A stretch of 64,000 bases of DNA. Origin: Caballeronia sp. GAFFF1. GTDB taxonomy: Bacteria; Pseudomonadota; Gammaproteobacteria; Burkholderiales; Burkholderiaceae. A program made the translations under genes and the position numbers. The stretch is taken from NCBI RefSeq assembly GCF_023630705.1, contig NZ_JALQEM010000037.1, forward strand, positions 62,001 through 126,000. The letters are read 5' to 3'. Under the pieces are notes generated by a model that did no database searches, was not told the DNA's origin, and was given only the letters and a program-made list of their open reading frames with translations. Below are positions 43,664 through 53,935 of this stretch, piece by piece (within the stretch, counting starts at the first letter, position 1; each line of letters begins with the position of its first letter).

Positions 43664-45053
43664 TCATGCGTGCGTCAACTGCGATTCTGCATCGCGCAAC
43701 GCGGTGCGCAACCCTTCTTCGACAACGGGATGATAGAACGGCATGGCCAACATTGCGTCAACAGTCAACCCTGATTGCAGTGACCATGCAAGCAGATGCG
43801 CGATGTGCTCCGCATCCGGCCCGATCCATTCCGCCCCTAAGAAACGGCGTGTACTTCGATTAACGTAGACGTGCATGAGGCCAATGTTTCGAAGCATAAT
43901 ACGACTGCGCCCTTGGTCCTCGACTCGCTTTGCCCGTTACGAACCTACTGTCGGCAAGGTCGACGTAGCGCGCGCCAACCATGGCGATACCGGGCTCAGT
44001 AAACACGACTGACATCGGTGCACGACTCACAAGTCGTTCAGTTATCGGGAATCGTGCGGCGTTGATACCCGCTGTGCGACCCTCGTCTGCAGCTTCGTGC
44101 AGCAGCGGCAAAACGCCGTTTGCATCACCCGCGATGAAAACCGGCCGATTGCGAGCCTGAAGCGTCTCGGGATCAAACAGTGGCAAGCCGCGCTCATCTA
44201 CCTCCATCGTCGTATTCCCGATCGCGAGCCCGTCAACATTCGGCGTACGTCCAGCTGTCACAAGCACGTAATCGAATGTGTCGTCCACAAGCTCACCTGC
44301 ACTAGACCGATAGCGCATATGGACTGTGTCTCCTTCTCGTGTGACCGCCCCAACCTCCGCGTTGGGATCGAACCGTAAAGAAGCGCTGAACACCCATTGC
44401 GCGTAACGCCGGACAGTACGATCGGTCAGCGGACCAACGCGATCACGTGCACCTAGTAACGTGACGTCGACACCAAGCCATGCGAGCGCTTGGCTCAACT
44501 CCAGGCCGATGACGCCCGCTCCCACCACGGCCACTTTTCGCGGCAGGTCGGTCCAAGCGAACACGTCGTCGTTGATGATAGCGCGATCGCCGAGAGCACG
44601 ATAAAGGGTGGGCATCTTAGGCGCCGATCCAGTCGCGATAACGACGCTTCGCGCGTGCACCCGCTTTCCGCCTACCTCTAGAAGATTATCGTCGACAAAT
44701 CTTGCATGGCCGAGTAGCCGGTCGTCGGAAATAATGCGTTCCGTCGATTCCACCACCAGGTCGACGAACCGATCGCGTTCGCCTCGAACGCGCGCCATAA
44801 CCTCTCTTCCATCTATCAGCACGGAGCCGTCTATGCGCACACCGAAGCGTGCACTTTCGCGCGCTGCATGCGCCGCACGGGCTGCGGCGATGAGCAACTT
44901 GGACGGCATACATCCGACGCGAGCACATGTGGTCCCATAAGCCGCACCTTCAACGAGCAATGCTGACGCACCGGCGGCCTTCGCCGCCCGGTAGGCGGAA
45001 AGCCCAGCAGTGCCGGCACCCACCACCACAACATCAGTTTTGAGCATTTCCAT
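43664..45053 (-). pseudogene. dihydrolipoamide dehydrogenase-like flavoprotein disulfide reductase, frameshifted
   Basis: A class I pyridine nucleotide-disulfide oxidoreductase: FAD motif VVVVGAGTAGLSAYRAAKAA, redox disulfide GTTCARVGCMPSK, NAD motif KVAVVGAGVIGLELSQALAW and FIAGDANGVLPLLHEAADEG. After FVTGKAS a one-base shift near 43935 moves the dimerisation domain into another frame (EDQGRSRIMLRNIGLMHVYV, then EWIGPDAEHIAHLLAW and the catalytic His of FYHPVVEEGLRTALRDAE). As written, the first frame ends at 43860. GGAGGT precedes the ATG at 45053. It is divergent from the AraC gene at 45205. A sequencing error at this point would restore a full enzyme. Confidence 0.8.
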
Positions 45054-45204
45054 CGCGCACCTCCGTGGTGACGCAACGCGTGCACGAATCCGGCAAGGAT
45101 ACGTACAGTCCAGTAGGATGGTTCGCATTGCAGACTTCAATGTATGCGCGGTGGTACGCAGAGTGAACGCCCGACCGTCTCAATAACCCGCTCAATCGGC
45201 TCAA

Positions 45205-46200
45205 ATGGACCTGCTCAGCCGTTTCCTAGCTTTGATGCCCATTAGTGGGCGAGTGGACGTGCGCTGTCACTTTGGCGCGCCATGGTCTATCGATGAAGGG
45301 GTAGCCGGCGTCCATGAAATCCGGTACCACGTGCTCCTGTCTGGCCATGCAGTGCTCGAAGACGGTAACGGCCCACCGCAGCGTTTAGAGGCTGGCGACA
45401 TCGTCCTTTTCCCGACGCGATGCTCGCATCGTATTCATGACGGTAGTCGGGCACCACCTGTTCCGCCCACTCACCGCCAGAACTTGGCGCTGGTTGTCGC
45501 CGAGAACAACGCCGACGGTGATATCGCCGCTATCCTGTGCGGCCGCTTCTTGCTTGGGGCGGTGCCTGACCGCCTGTTGCGAGATCACCTCCCTCCGAGA
45601 CTAATAGTCAAGAGCAACAGCGCAGGTAGTCGCAGTGGCCCCGCCGTGGAAGCCGGGTCCGCGGCCGATGCGAACTCACGTCTTGCGCGGCTGATTGCGC
45701 TTATGCGTGAAGAGGCTTCGGACGAACGTCCCGGGAATGAGACGCTCGTCAATCACCTATCAGCCGCGTTGTTTGCACTGACGCTGCGGTTCGCAAGCGA
45801 GTCGGAGGATCCACCATACGGGCTGCTCGCTCTTGCCGGAAACGCGCGCCTACAAGCTGCCGTCTCGGCCATGTTTGAAGGGCCGGGACGACCGTGGACT
45901 CTCGACCAGTTTGCTGAGCTATGCCATATGTCACGGGCAACATTCGCCCGGCAGTTCCATGAAGCGATTGGACGTTCGGCCACCGACCTTTTGACTGAAG
46001 TACGGATGACCGTCGCCGGACGAGCTTTGCTGGAAACGAAGTCCGCGGTCGGTGAGATAGGCGAGATGGTCGGCTACCTGTCCGAAGCGGCGTTTCACAG
46101 GACCTTCAAGAAGCAGATCGGGATGTCACCTGCGCGATGGCGGGCGTCTGGCGGCCATGTGCAAGCCGCCCGCGACGTGAGCGCTCTGAGCGTCCAATGA
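45205..46200 (+). CDS. AraC-family transcriptional regulator with cupin sensor domain
   Basis: A 331-residue regulator. The N-terminal half is a cupin-type ligand domain (RYHVLLSGHAVLEDGNG, LEAGDIVLFPTRCSHRIHDG). The C-terminal 100 residues carry the two AraC helix-turn-helix motifs (WTLDQFAELCHMSRATFARQ; AVGEIGEMVGYLSEAAFHRT, then PARWR). It is transcribed away from the frameshifted disulfide reductase gene 151 bases to the left. Proteins of this type often control a neighbouring oxidoreductase in response to reactive small molecules, which is the likely but unproven role here. Confidence 0.9.
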   Translation: MDLLSRFLALMPISGRVDVRCHFGAPWSIDEGVAGVHEIRYHVLLSGHAVLEDGNGPPQRLEAGDIVLFPTRCSHRIHDGSRAPPVPPTHRQNLALVVAENNADGDIAAILCGRFLLGAVPDRLLRDHLPPRLIVKSNSAGSRSGPAVEAGSAADANSRLARLIALMREEASDERPGNETLVNHLSAALFALTLRFASESEDPPYGLLALAGNARLQAAVSAMFEGPGRPWTLDQFAELCHMSRATFARQFHEAIGRSATDLLTEVRMTVAGRALLETKSAVGEIGEMVGYLSEAAFHRTFKKQIGMSPARWRASGGHVQAARDVSALSVQ

Positions 46201-46544
46201 AAGCTTAGCGCCAGGTAGGAGCTGCGCACGGATTGCCTCAAAGGGCGAAATGATGCGTGGCGGGCGTTGCGAGAGCTGGCTACGCCCGGCTTGATCAGAT
46301 CTAGCACTTTCTTGAGACGATCTGCACTTTCCGAGCTAAGAGCCGCTTCCTAATCTTGAAGCACAGAACCACCGATGCATGCCGACGGGAATACCACTCG
46401 GCGGAATCTGCCGGACCCGCATAGGAACGGGAGCGCCTCTCTACTGCTTAGGCGCTGCTGTCTAAGAACCGTTCGGTGGCGGTCAATCAACCTTACGTTG
46501 AGCCCGCACCGGCTCAGCACGCTCACTCAGTGTCGGAGTAGAAC
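46201..46544. other. intergenic region
   Basis: About 340 bases between the AraC and cupin genes; nothing recognised beyond the GGAG ribosome-binding site at its right end. Confidence 0.4.
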
Positions 46545-47018
46545 ATGCTCGCGATGACAACCCGGTTTCCGCCTGTAAAACACACGCTTGGCGCTGCTGC
46601 GCTGTGCTACATCGTTGCTGGTGGCTGCCTGCATGCTAATGCTGCCGATTCCGCCGAAAGTGCGTCAGCACCCTCAGCCGCTTCGAAAAGCTGGCAAGCG
46701 GGACTACGTAGGACGGACCTAGTCACACAAGACTTGGCAACGCCGAACGAACAATTGATCCAAGTCAGGGTCGACTTCGATCCGGGCGTCGCGGCGCCAA
46801 AGCATTCCCATCCGGGGGTGGAGGTTGCCTACGTAATTAAGGGAAGCCTCGAATACACCCTCGAGGGGCATCCACCTGTATCGCTCAAGGCCGGTGAATC
46901 GCTTTACATCCCACCGGGCGTCCCACACATCGCCCGAAACGTTGGTCCTGATGTCGGCTCAGAGCTCGCAACATACATCGTCGACAAGCGGAAGCCTCTG
47001 GTACACATCGAAAAGTAG
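46545..47018 (+). CDS. secreted single-domain cupin protein
   Basis: A 157-residue protein with an N-terminal signal peptide (LGAAALCYIVAGGCLHANAA) and one small-barrel cupin: GVAAPKHSHPGVEVAYVIKG (His and Glu metal ligands) and later AGESLYIPPGVPHIARN (second motif His). Exported cupins of this form are common in Burkholderiales near AraC regulators and oxidoreductases and may bind a metal or a small reactive compound. GGAG precedes the ATG. The substrate is unknown. Confidence 0.85.
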   Translation: MLAMTTRFPPVKHTLGAAALCYIVAGGCLHANAADSAESASAPSAASKSWQAGLRRTDLVTQDLATPNEQLIQVRVDFDPGVAAPKHSHPGVEVAYVIKGSLEYTLEGHPPVSLKAGESLYIPPGVPHIARNVGPDVGSELATYIVDKRKPLVHIEK

Positions 47019-47075
47019 CATTTCTATCCGCTTGGCGAAGGCAGTGTCGGTCCTGAATCGAAAGGACGAACCGAA

Positions 47076-47294
47076 ATGGAGCAGAAGATGAATTTCCTTA
47101 ATATGGTGAAGATGGTCCTTTGGAGTTTCTTCGGCATTCGGAATGGAGCCGGTCAGAGAGACGACATCAGGAGCGCAAATTTTCGTTATCTACCTGTCGT
47201 GGCCGTCTTAGTGGCCGCAGCCATAGTGGCGATTCTATTAACCTTTGTTCACGTCGTTACCCACGGCGCAACGATGCCGACGCAAGGCTTCTAG
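47076..47294 (+). CDS. DUF2970 family small membrane protein
   Basis: A 72-residue protein with the DUF2970 signature VKMVLWSFFGIRNGAGQRDD followed by one membrane segment (YLPVVAVLVAAAIVAILLTF). The family is restricted to beta-proteobacteria and has no known function. An AAAGGACG lies upstream of the ATG at 47076; an in-frame ATG at 47088 is the alternative start. It is 57 bases after the cupin gene on the same strand. Confidence 0.85.
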   Translation: MEQKMNFLNMVKMVLWSFFGIRNGAGQRDDIRSANFRYLPVVAVLVAAAIVAILLTFVHVVTHGATMPTQGF

Positions 47295-47656
47295 CCCGTC
47301 CCGGTTTTATAACGAAAGGTCCTGGGTAACGCTTCGACGCTACACGTGGGATATGTCTTACCGTCCGTACCAAACGGGCAGCATTGGAGCCGCGCCATTA
47401 GCAACGCTTTCCTTGCAAGGTCAATCTTGCGCTGCCCGAACTGTTGTCCTCCCGAGCCGACCCGAAACCCCTCTCGAGATACGGTTTCTGACCTTTTCAG
47501 GAATGCGGCTCCTCACCTACTTTTGCCAGGTCGTGGAGCACCCATCGATTTTTTTGCTTTTCGTGCGAACAAGCAATACAGCAGCCGTCGTTTCGTAGAC
47601 CATGTAGATAAGCAGTGTGACAAAACCCCTCATGATCCAATTTGGGAGGCGCTGAC
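47295..47656. other. intergenic region
   Basis: About 360 bases with no supported gene; a GGGAGG ribosome-binding site for the next gene is at its right end. Confidence 0.4.
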
Positions 47657-48100
47657 ATGATGAGCACGGATGCCAGTATCGAAAACGCGTGGACAGTCAT
47701 ACTGTCGAGGCTGAGCGCCAGATCGGACACCATGCGCCGGATGAAGACGAAGGGTGCCCTGCAGTTCCCGTGGCGGGGGGGCTACGACTCGACCCACCAC
47801 GCAGCCATCCCCGATGCTCTGCAGCACACTGGCCAAACTGCAACGATCAAAATCCTGGACCTGGCCGAAAGGGCCGTCATCGTCTCTTGGCACGACTCAA
47901 CCTCCTGCCACTACGACTACCAGAAGTGGTTCAAGGCAAAAGCACGTAAGACCGGCATCTGCGCGTTAAGCGGCCGCGAGATACACAGAGGAGCCTATGT
48001 CTTCAGGCCGTCCCAAGCTCACCGTCCGGTGAACTCCGAGTCGATGATTCTGGCGAGCGCCGTTGAGGCAGAACTGCTTGAGGCGGGGCACCTGTTCTAA
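47657..48100 (+). CDS. DUF3331 domain-containing protein
   Basis: A 147-residue protein. IVSWHDSTSCHYDYQKWFKA, GICALSGREIHRGAYVFRP and the terminal NSESMILASAVEAE are the DUF3331 signature, a family found almost only in Burkholderia and relatives and of unknown function. The Cys near CALSGR and the His/Cys around SCHYDYQ might bind metal. The start at 47657 is chosen because GGGAGG lies eight bases upstream. Confidence 0.85.
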   Translation: MMSTDASIENAWTVILSRLSARSDTMRRMKTKGALQFPWRGGYDSTHHAAIPDALQHTGQTATIKILDLAERAVIVSWHDSTSCHYDYQKWFKAKARKTGICALSGREIHRGAYVFRPSQAHRPVNSESMILASAVEAELLEAGHLF

Positions 48101-48289
48101 CTGATAGCGTTCAAGGTCCGGCTTACTCCGTTCTATGGTGCAAGCGCATCTTGACCAGCGACGATTCGTTCGGGGACGCGGTTCCACATTGAAGACCCTT
48201 GCGTGAGCGTCGACCCAACGACTCCTTTGCTTTGCCGAGCGACGACTGAATAGCTTTATTCTTCGATGCATCGTGCCCGAAACCCGAAC

Positions 48290-49387
48290 ATGGAGATCCA
48301 CGCGAGGCTAAGCGTTATGTTGGCAGCAACGGTCGTAAGCTCCGCCCTTTGCTCGACCGCGCAAGGCCAGACCAATGCTGCATTTTTTGGCAGCATCGAC
48401 GAGGGGATTACGTACACGAACAACACACAGGGAAAGCGCACGGCATTAGTCGGACCCGCGGCAGTGCCAGACTTCTTTGGATTGAGAGGCAGTGAGAGGC
48501 TGACCGACTCTCTAAGCGCCTTCTTCGCTTTGCAACAGGGATTCCGGTCAAACAATGGGCAGCCGATCTTACCGGGCGAGGCTTACAGCTATTTCAGCTA
48601 TGTCGGACTATCGATTAAGCGCGTTGGCAGTTTCGCGTTTGGGCGACAGCTCGACCTCGCAGCGGATGCGCTGCGCGTCAATTCGAACGGTTCAAACCAC
48701 CTTTCGTTTTACTATTTTCATCCGGCAAACCTTGACAACCTGGGCATCCTGGGGGACTCGATTGAAAATGCCATCAAGTACTCGACGCCTTTGTTTCATG
48801 CAGTACAGGCAAGCGCCCTTTACGGGATCGCCGATAGGACCAATCAGCATGGTCGTGTCTTAAGCTTAGCCATTGTTTTAGACAGGCATCCGCTACGTGT
48901 GTCCGTGGTCTACAGCAGCTGGCGGGACCATGCAATACCGCTCGTCTCCGGACTCGGGCGGTCCGAGTTCCTTGGACAGTACTTGGGAGGCGGTGCGACG
49001 TTCCTAGCGAAAAGGCAAGACATCTATGGGCTGTCGGCGTTCTACGCAGTCGGAAAGCTGATTGACGTGCATGCGGTCTTATCGCAGGTGAATCTTGCCT
49101 CGTCAAGCCAGAGCGACCGCATGCGCAACGTCGAGTTCGGCGTCAATTATCACCTGACGACCGTCGATACAATTACCTTCGGCGGCTACGAGTCGTGGCT
49201 CTCCGGAACCCGGTATTCGGAAGTTGGGCTCGGGAACCTGTTTGCGGCTTCAAAGCGCACGACGCTATATGTGCAGGCCGTTTGCCAGCACACGCACGGA
49301 ACGGCGAACGCCGCGATTCCCTTGTTAGCGGCATCGTCAAGCCGCAACCAGCTTGCCTTGCGCATAGGCGTGCATCACTTCTTTTGA
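48290..49387 (+). CDS. outer-membrane porin (Gram-negative porin family)
   Basis: A 365-residue porin: signal peptide LSVMLAATVVSSALCSTAQG, first strand AAFFGSIDEGITYTNN, the family pieces DFFGLRGSERLTDSLSAFFA and SFAFGRQLDLAADALRV, and a C-terminal ...LRIGVHHFF ending in Phe. It is more divergent from Burkholderia OpcP-type porins than the copy at 2465-3586. The ATG at 48290 begins the signal peptide. No operon partner is evident. Confidence 0.9.
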   Translation: MEIHARLSVMLAATVVSSALCSTAQGQTNAAFFGSIDEGITYTNNTQGKRTALVGPAAVPDFFGLRGSERLTDSLSAFFALQQGFRSNNGQPILPGEAYSYFSYVGLSIKRVGSFAFGRQLDLAADALRVNSNGSNHLSFYYFHPANLDNLGILGDSIENAIKYSTPLFHAVQASALYGIADRTNQHGRVLSLAIVLDRHPLRVSVVYSSWRDHAIPLVSGLGRSEFLGQYLGGGATFLAKRQDIYGLSAFYAVGKLIDVHAVLSQVNLASSSQSDRMRNVEFGVNYHLTTVDTITFGGYESWLSGTRYSEVGLGNLFAASKRTTLYVQAVCQHTHGTANAAIPLLAASSSRNQLALRIGVHHFF

Positions 49388-49646
49388 CGGCGACGTAACG
49401 CGGTCATCTCACGATTGAAAGTCGCCTCGCCCAGGTCGGCACCGTTCAACTCGCCGTGCTAACGCTTACGGACGCGTGCTAAACCGGTAGACGATAGGTC
49501 TTCTGAGCTTGATAGTGAAGGCATGGTGGACACGGAAGCACGGACCGTGTCCCTCGTGAATACCTGGGCTTTGCCGCTACTGTTGCACTGTATAGCGCAG
49601 TCAACGAAGGCCGCTTCGCTACAAACCTGCACCAAAGGACAAAATC

Positions 49647-49892
49647 ATGCAACGCGCTCTCGTTCTTGTCTCATTAGCAACCATCACGCAGATCGCCCTA
49701 GCCGACGGCGATCCGCACTATCCTGAATCACTCACCAACGATGCGACGTCACAACCGCCGCTCACCCGAGAGGAGGTTCGAGGAGAGATTCGCAGCCTTG
49801 GTAGCGTAGGCTATCGAGTCGGTGATGGCGATCAAAGCTCATACCCCTCTGGGATTCAAGCAGCCGAACGGAAACTCACGAATAGACGCTAG
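49647..49892 (+). CDS. DUF4148 domain-containing periplasmic protein
   Basis: An 81-residue protein with a signal peptide (MQRALVLVSLATITQIALA) and the DUF4148 core: LTREEVRGEIRSLGSVGYRV, then SSYPSGIQAAERKL. The family is abundant in Burkholderia and Paraburkholderia genomes and has no assigned function. It stands alone between the porin and the AraC gene. Confidence 0.85.
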   Translation: MQRALVLVSLATITQIALADGDPHYPESLTNDATSQPPLTREEVRGEIRSLGSVGYRVGDGDQSSYPSGIQAAERKLTNRR

Positions 49893-50204
49893 CCTCGCTG
49901 AACTTTAGACCGTCGAATACAGCTTAGTGCAGCCGTGGGAGCGTCTTCGGGTAAGCGAGCATGCTGGGGCAACAAACAATCGACTGTTCGCCGTTGAGAC
50001 GAAGCAAATGGTCGGTGCACTGCGATGGCCGACTTGCGATGGTCGACTGATTGGGGACGGCCGGCTGGCAGTTTCTTGTCTAGTTGCGCCCGGTCGTCGC
50101 TGATTCCTGACCGAACTCTGATCAATAATCACAACGACCGGCGTTTGCGGGTGAATTGCAAACCGCAATGTCGGCCCGGTACTGTGTAAAAGGCCAGCCC
50201 AGCT
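49893..50204. other. intergenic region
   Basis: About 310 bases forming the convergent spacer between the DUF4148 gene and the minus-strand AraC gene; no clear terminator or gene recognised. Confidence 0.35.
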
Positions 50205-51167
50205 TCAATCGTCGCTGGTCTCCAGAAGCCCTCGTCTCCACCGAGAAGGCGTCTCGCCCATGAAGCGGGAGAACACCATGATGAAGTGCGCTTGTGAACC
50301 AAAGCCGCATTGCAGTGCGATGTCCAACGTATTGCAGTTTGAGCCGAGCATCAGCGTCTTTGCTAGCTCGACCCGTCGACGAAGGACGTATTCGTGGGGA
50401 CTCACGCCCGTCGCCACTCGAAACTGCGCGGCGAAATGCATGCGAGAAAGCCCCGCGCTACGCGCAATGTCATCAAGACGGATTTTCTCGCCCAAATGTT
50501 CCTCGATGAATCCAGTGGCGCGGCGCAAACGCCAGCGTGGCAGACCGCACCCTTGCCTTTGGTTGCGCATTGGCTCCCGGTACCACTTTTCGACGAGACG
50601 CGACACGATCGCGCGCGCAATGCTATCGCTGAATATGTTGGCTTTGTCGTCATCCCACGCCTCCTCTGCTGCCAGGACCTGAGCCAACCGCTCTATCGTC
50701 AAATCGTGGATGACGCGCGGTGCGTCCAGCAGAACCGGGCCGTCATGGCTACGGCCAAACACATCTTCGAAGCACTGTGACAGTATGGCCTCGGACGCAT
50801 AGATGTGGAGTTGATCAAACTCTGACTGATACACGGCGTGAGCTCCCGTGCCTGGGGGGGTGACATATGCGGAACCTGGCAGCACGGTGCCATCGAGAAA
50901 TACGCGGTCACGTTGGTTCAGTTCAATTGTCGTAAATAGGAGGTTCACAGTCACAATGTGATGTTTGGCTGCGCCTGGATGAGTGACTGTCAACAGGTCG
51001 CCCTGACGGTCCTCCCATCGAGTTACTAAGAGTCGTCCAGCCTCGTCTGCACGCGTCAAAGAGCTAGCGTCGGGACATCTCCACAATTGCTCGATTCGAC
51101 CCTGCCTTTCTTCTCGGAGACATGTACCATCAATGCACGATTCCCAATCGTTGTCTGCGCGGCGCAT
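50205..51167 (-). CDS. AraC-family transcriptional regulator
   Basis: A 320-residue regulator with a C-terminal double helix-turn-helix: LGEKIRLDDIARSAGLSRMH, then FAAQFRVATGVSPHEYVLRR and LDIALQCGFGSQAHFIMVFS with the final TPSRWRRG. The N-terminal 200 residues are a divergent sensor domain. It is a clear paralogue of the regulator at 59524-60519 (the same SRMHFAAQF and GFxSQAHF stretches). No adjacent target gene is obvious. Confidence 0.9.
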   Translation of the reverse strand: MRRADNDWESCIDGTCLREERQGRIEQLWRCPDASSLTRADEAGRLLVTRWEDRQGDLLTVTHPGAAKHHIVTVNLLFTTIELNQRDRVFLDGTVLPGSAYVTPPGTGAHAVYQSEFDQLHIYASEAILSQCFEDVFGRSHDGPVLLDAPRVIHDLTIERLAQVLAAEEAWDDDKANIFSDSIARAIVSRLVEKWYREPMRNQRQGCGLPRWRLRRATGFIEEHLGEKIRLDDIARSAGLSRMHFAAQFRVATGVSPHEYVLRRRVELAKTLMLGSNCNTLDIALQCGFGSQAHFIMVFSRFMGETPSRWRRGLLETSDD

Positions 51168-51405
51168 GATTTGGCGACTCCAGGCGTTGGTGGAAGGGTA
51201 AGAACGATTTCCGCCGCCGCGACCGCGATAAGCTAGAGTTGCTGTGACTCCGCTCCGCCGACGCCTCGCTTTGCTGAAATCATGAAAGCAGTCTAGGCTT
51301 GGGGTTAGGCTGGGGATTGTAAGAAGCTGCTGCGATTGGGACGTTCTTGATGCCGACTCGGTCGAGCAACGGCTACTTGTTTACGGCTCCATGGAGCGTA
51401 AGAGA

Positions 51406-52338
51406 ATGAACAGTACTGGAGCATTCGGAGACCTCGTCGCCGAGCACTTTCGCTTGCGTCGGGCCCACTCGTCGCAACTCGTATCCATCGGCGGAGACGC
51501 TTCGATCGGCATCACACGATTAGCGTGGGGAGCAAGCGGAGTCGACCGGACTCTGCCCCTGGCCGCCGAGCAAGCGCTTATCATCGTTCTCCTGCTCGAG
51601 CCGCTCCCGAACCACAAACTATGGCTTGGGGAGCGAGAACAGCCCGTTGGCCCATGGAGCCGCGGCACCATGTCTCTAGTTGACCTAGAGGAGATTCCGA
51701 CCGCCTCGATAGTCGGACCATCGGACGTTCTTCACTTCTACCTTCCCCGCTCGGCACTAACCGTTGCAGCCAATCAAGAGGAGACGCGTCCGATAACCCG
51801 GCTGAACATTGATGGAGGAACCGACGACTCGACGGTTTATCGTTTAGGGCGTTTGATGCTGCCAGTGCTCCGTAACCCAAACGAAGCCAACCGGTTATTT
51901 TTGACCGGTCTGACGACTGCGTTGCATGGACACCTGCTGCAGAATTACGGAGCGGGTTCGACTACCGGCCATACAGTCAGCACGTCGCTTACACCAGCTC
52001 AGCTATCTCGCGCGAAAGAGCGAATCCGCGCGGATCTGACCGGCGATTTCCCGTTGGCGGAACTCGCTGCCGAATGTCAGCTGCCGGCGAGCTACTTTGC
52101 GCGTGCGTTCGAGCGTTCTACCGGAATGGGCCCGCACGAATGGCTCCTTCTTCAGAGGGTCGAACGTGCAAAGCACTTTCTAACGTTGCCAAACATCGAC
52201 ATGCAGAGCATAGCCTTTCAGTGCGGCTTTGCAGACTACAGTCATATGGAGCGGGTGTTTTCTGCAGTAGTCGGCGTCTCCCCTTTTGTATGGGCGCTTA
52301 GTAAAGCACGAGCACGGACTAGTCGAAAACCGCATTAG
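51406..52338 (+). CDS. AraC-family transcriptional regulator (paralogue A of a convergent pair)
   Basis: A 310-residue regulator: N-terminal sensor domain with GDLVAEHFRLRRAHSSQLVS, LLLEPLPNHKLWLGER and VLHFYLPRSAL; C-terminal HTH with LAAECQLPASYFARAFERST, HEWLLLQRVERAKHFL and IAFQCGFADYSHMERVFSA. It is the same type as the next gene and lies tail to tail with it, only 13 bases apart. The ATG at 51406 matches the paralogue's start (both begin Met-Asn); an in-frame ATG at 51391 would add five residues. Confidence 0.88.
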   Translation: MNSTGAFGDLVAEHFRLRRAHSSQLVSIGGDASIGITRLAWGASGVDRTLPLAAEQALIIVLLLEPLPNHKLWLGEREQPVGPWSRGTMSLVDLEEIPTASIVGPSDVLHFYLPRSALTVAANQEETRPITRLNIDGGTDDSTVYRLGRLMLPVLRNPNEANRLFLTGLTTALHGHLLQNYGAGSTTGHTVSTSLTPAQLSRAKERIRADLTGDFPLAELAAECQLPASYFARAFERSTGMGPHEWLLLQRVERAKHFLTLPNIDMQSIAFQCGFADYSHMERVFSAVVGVSPFVWALSKARARTSRKPH

Positions 52339-52351
52339 GATCCTCATGCAG

Positions 52352-53263
52352 TCATGCGTTCGTGTGTTCCTTTTGCCAGGCCTTAGGCGTAACGCCCGCT
52401 ATGTTAGAGAAAACGCGAATCATGTGACTTTGGTCAGCGAAGCCACATGCAGTGGCGATCTCCGCTCCATTTAGATCCGCTCGAGAGAGCAGCTGCTTGG
52501 CTGTTTCTACTCGGTGCATCAACAGCCATCTATGAGGCGCAACACCAGTGGACCTTTTGAATGCGCGGGCGAAATGTGCAGGTGACACATCGCACATTGC
52601 GGCCAGCTGATTTAGGCTGATGTTTCCATCAAGGTTTGACGCAATCAACTCTTTTGCTCGTGCTAGCTGCCGAGGGCCAAGCCCCCCCTGCTCCAGACGC
52701 GAGCCGTATGAATATCCAGCGTAAGTCTGTTGAATATGCGCGTAGAGTGCGGTCATCAAACCGCTAGTGTAGAGATTGTTTGCTTGCTCAGGTTTGCGCA
52801 TCGCTGGCAGCATCATCTGGCCCAACTCCCTGACGATGGGATCTGATATTCCCTCTGCAATGCGAAGCTCGGTTATCGTCTTCGTGCCGCTGCTGGCAGC
52901 GACAGATTCAAGTGACGTCCGCGGCAGGTAGAAATGCAACGCATCCATCGAGCCACCGATGTAGGCGGACGGCGACTGCTCGAGGTCCACGACGCTCAAC
53001 GTCCCTGCAGCCCATGGCTCAACAGGAATTTCTCGGTCGTCCAGCCAAAGCTTATGCTTAATAAGTGGTCTTAATAAGAGAACTAGGACAAGCGCCCGCT
53101 CGACTGGTATTGGCTGCGTTCTGCCGGTTCCGCGGGAATCGCTGCTCACGCGTGTCACGGCAAAAGAGGCGTCACCCGTCATGTTCACAATGCTGAACCC
53201 GTCCGCCCTCTTCATGTGGAACCGCTCCGCCATCGTGTCGCCATAAGCGCCTTGAGGGTTCAT
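52352..53263 (-). CDS. AraC-family transcriptional regulator (paralogue B of a convergent pair)
   Basis: A 303-residue regulator related to paralogue A along its whole length: GDTMAERFHMKRADGFSIV, LLLRPLIKHKLWLDDREI and ALHFYLPRTSL in the sensor half; LAAMCDVSPAHFARAFKRST and IATACGFADQSHMIRVFS in the HTH half. Transcription converges with paralogue A. The pair could arise from an inverted duplication, and shared DNA targets are likely. No metabolic genes are adjacent on its upstream side. Confidence 0.88.
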   Translation of the reverse strand: MNPQGAYGDTMAERFHMKRADGFSIVNMTGDASFAVTRVSSDSRGTGRTQPIPVERALVLVLLLRPLIKHKLWLDDREIPVEPWAAGTLSVVDLEQSPSAYIGGSMDALHFYLPRTSLESVAASSGTKTITELRIAEGISDPIVRELGQMMLPAMRKPEQANNLYTSGLMTALYAHIQQTYAGYSYGSRLEQGGLGPRQLARAKELIASNLDGNISLNQLAAMCDVSPAHFARAFKRSTGVAPHRWLLMHRVETAKQLLSRADLNGAEIATACGFADQSHMIRVFSNIAGVTPKAWQKEHTNA

Positions 53264-53935
53264 TCTCGTCCTCGCTATTTACGTTGGCAGTCTTGACGCG
53301 AAACGTCACCGCGATGTAGGGGTTCGTGGTCCTTAACGTCGTCTTGAGACCCGATGGTGATGCCTTGTCGGCCGACGACGACGGTAAGATGTTTATAGCA
53401 GGTTTTTTCCATTCATTGACGCGGTTTGTCCACGAAAAAAGGACTAGGGAGCAGAAAGTAGGTACCTACAGTGAACAACTTGCCAGTTCATTAGAAATGG
53501 TCGAGCGAGACCCTTGATGGGGGGACGCGTCCGGCAACTATGCAGTCACCGGGCCTGGGCGCAGGTGTCAGCGGCCGGCGAGTGCGCGTTTAGCCTTGCG
53601 GGCATCCCTGATCCGAGCACTGGGTGATTCTCAATATGTGGACACAATGGAACTGCCGGGCATCACCAACCTTCGCTGTCCTTCTGCGCAAATCTCACGG
53701 TGATACCACATCGCTGGTCGATACCATCGCATATGGGTAGCCGTTTGAGTCGGGCCAACGAGCGCGCCGCACGCTTGCCGTCACGGGTGCGATGGAGCGC
53801 TGGATGTTAGGGAACTGACTAGCTCTGCGCGCGTGTATGGTGAGCGTACCGCCATAGGGACCCGGCGAACTCGTGGCGCCATTGCGAACGACCTTCGGTG
53901 TGCATCAGGACAATAGTCGGGAAAAGCGAGGGCGT
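53264..53935. other. intergenic region
   Basis: About 670 bases between the AraC gene and the cytochrome b561 gene; only short frames without family resemblance. It contains the promoter of the AraC gene. Confidence 0.35.

Noticed and set aside
46375..46557. Small open frame before the cupin gene
   Set aside because: Arg/Ser-rich, no family, and it runs into the start of the cupin gene.
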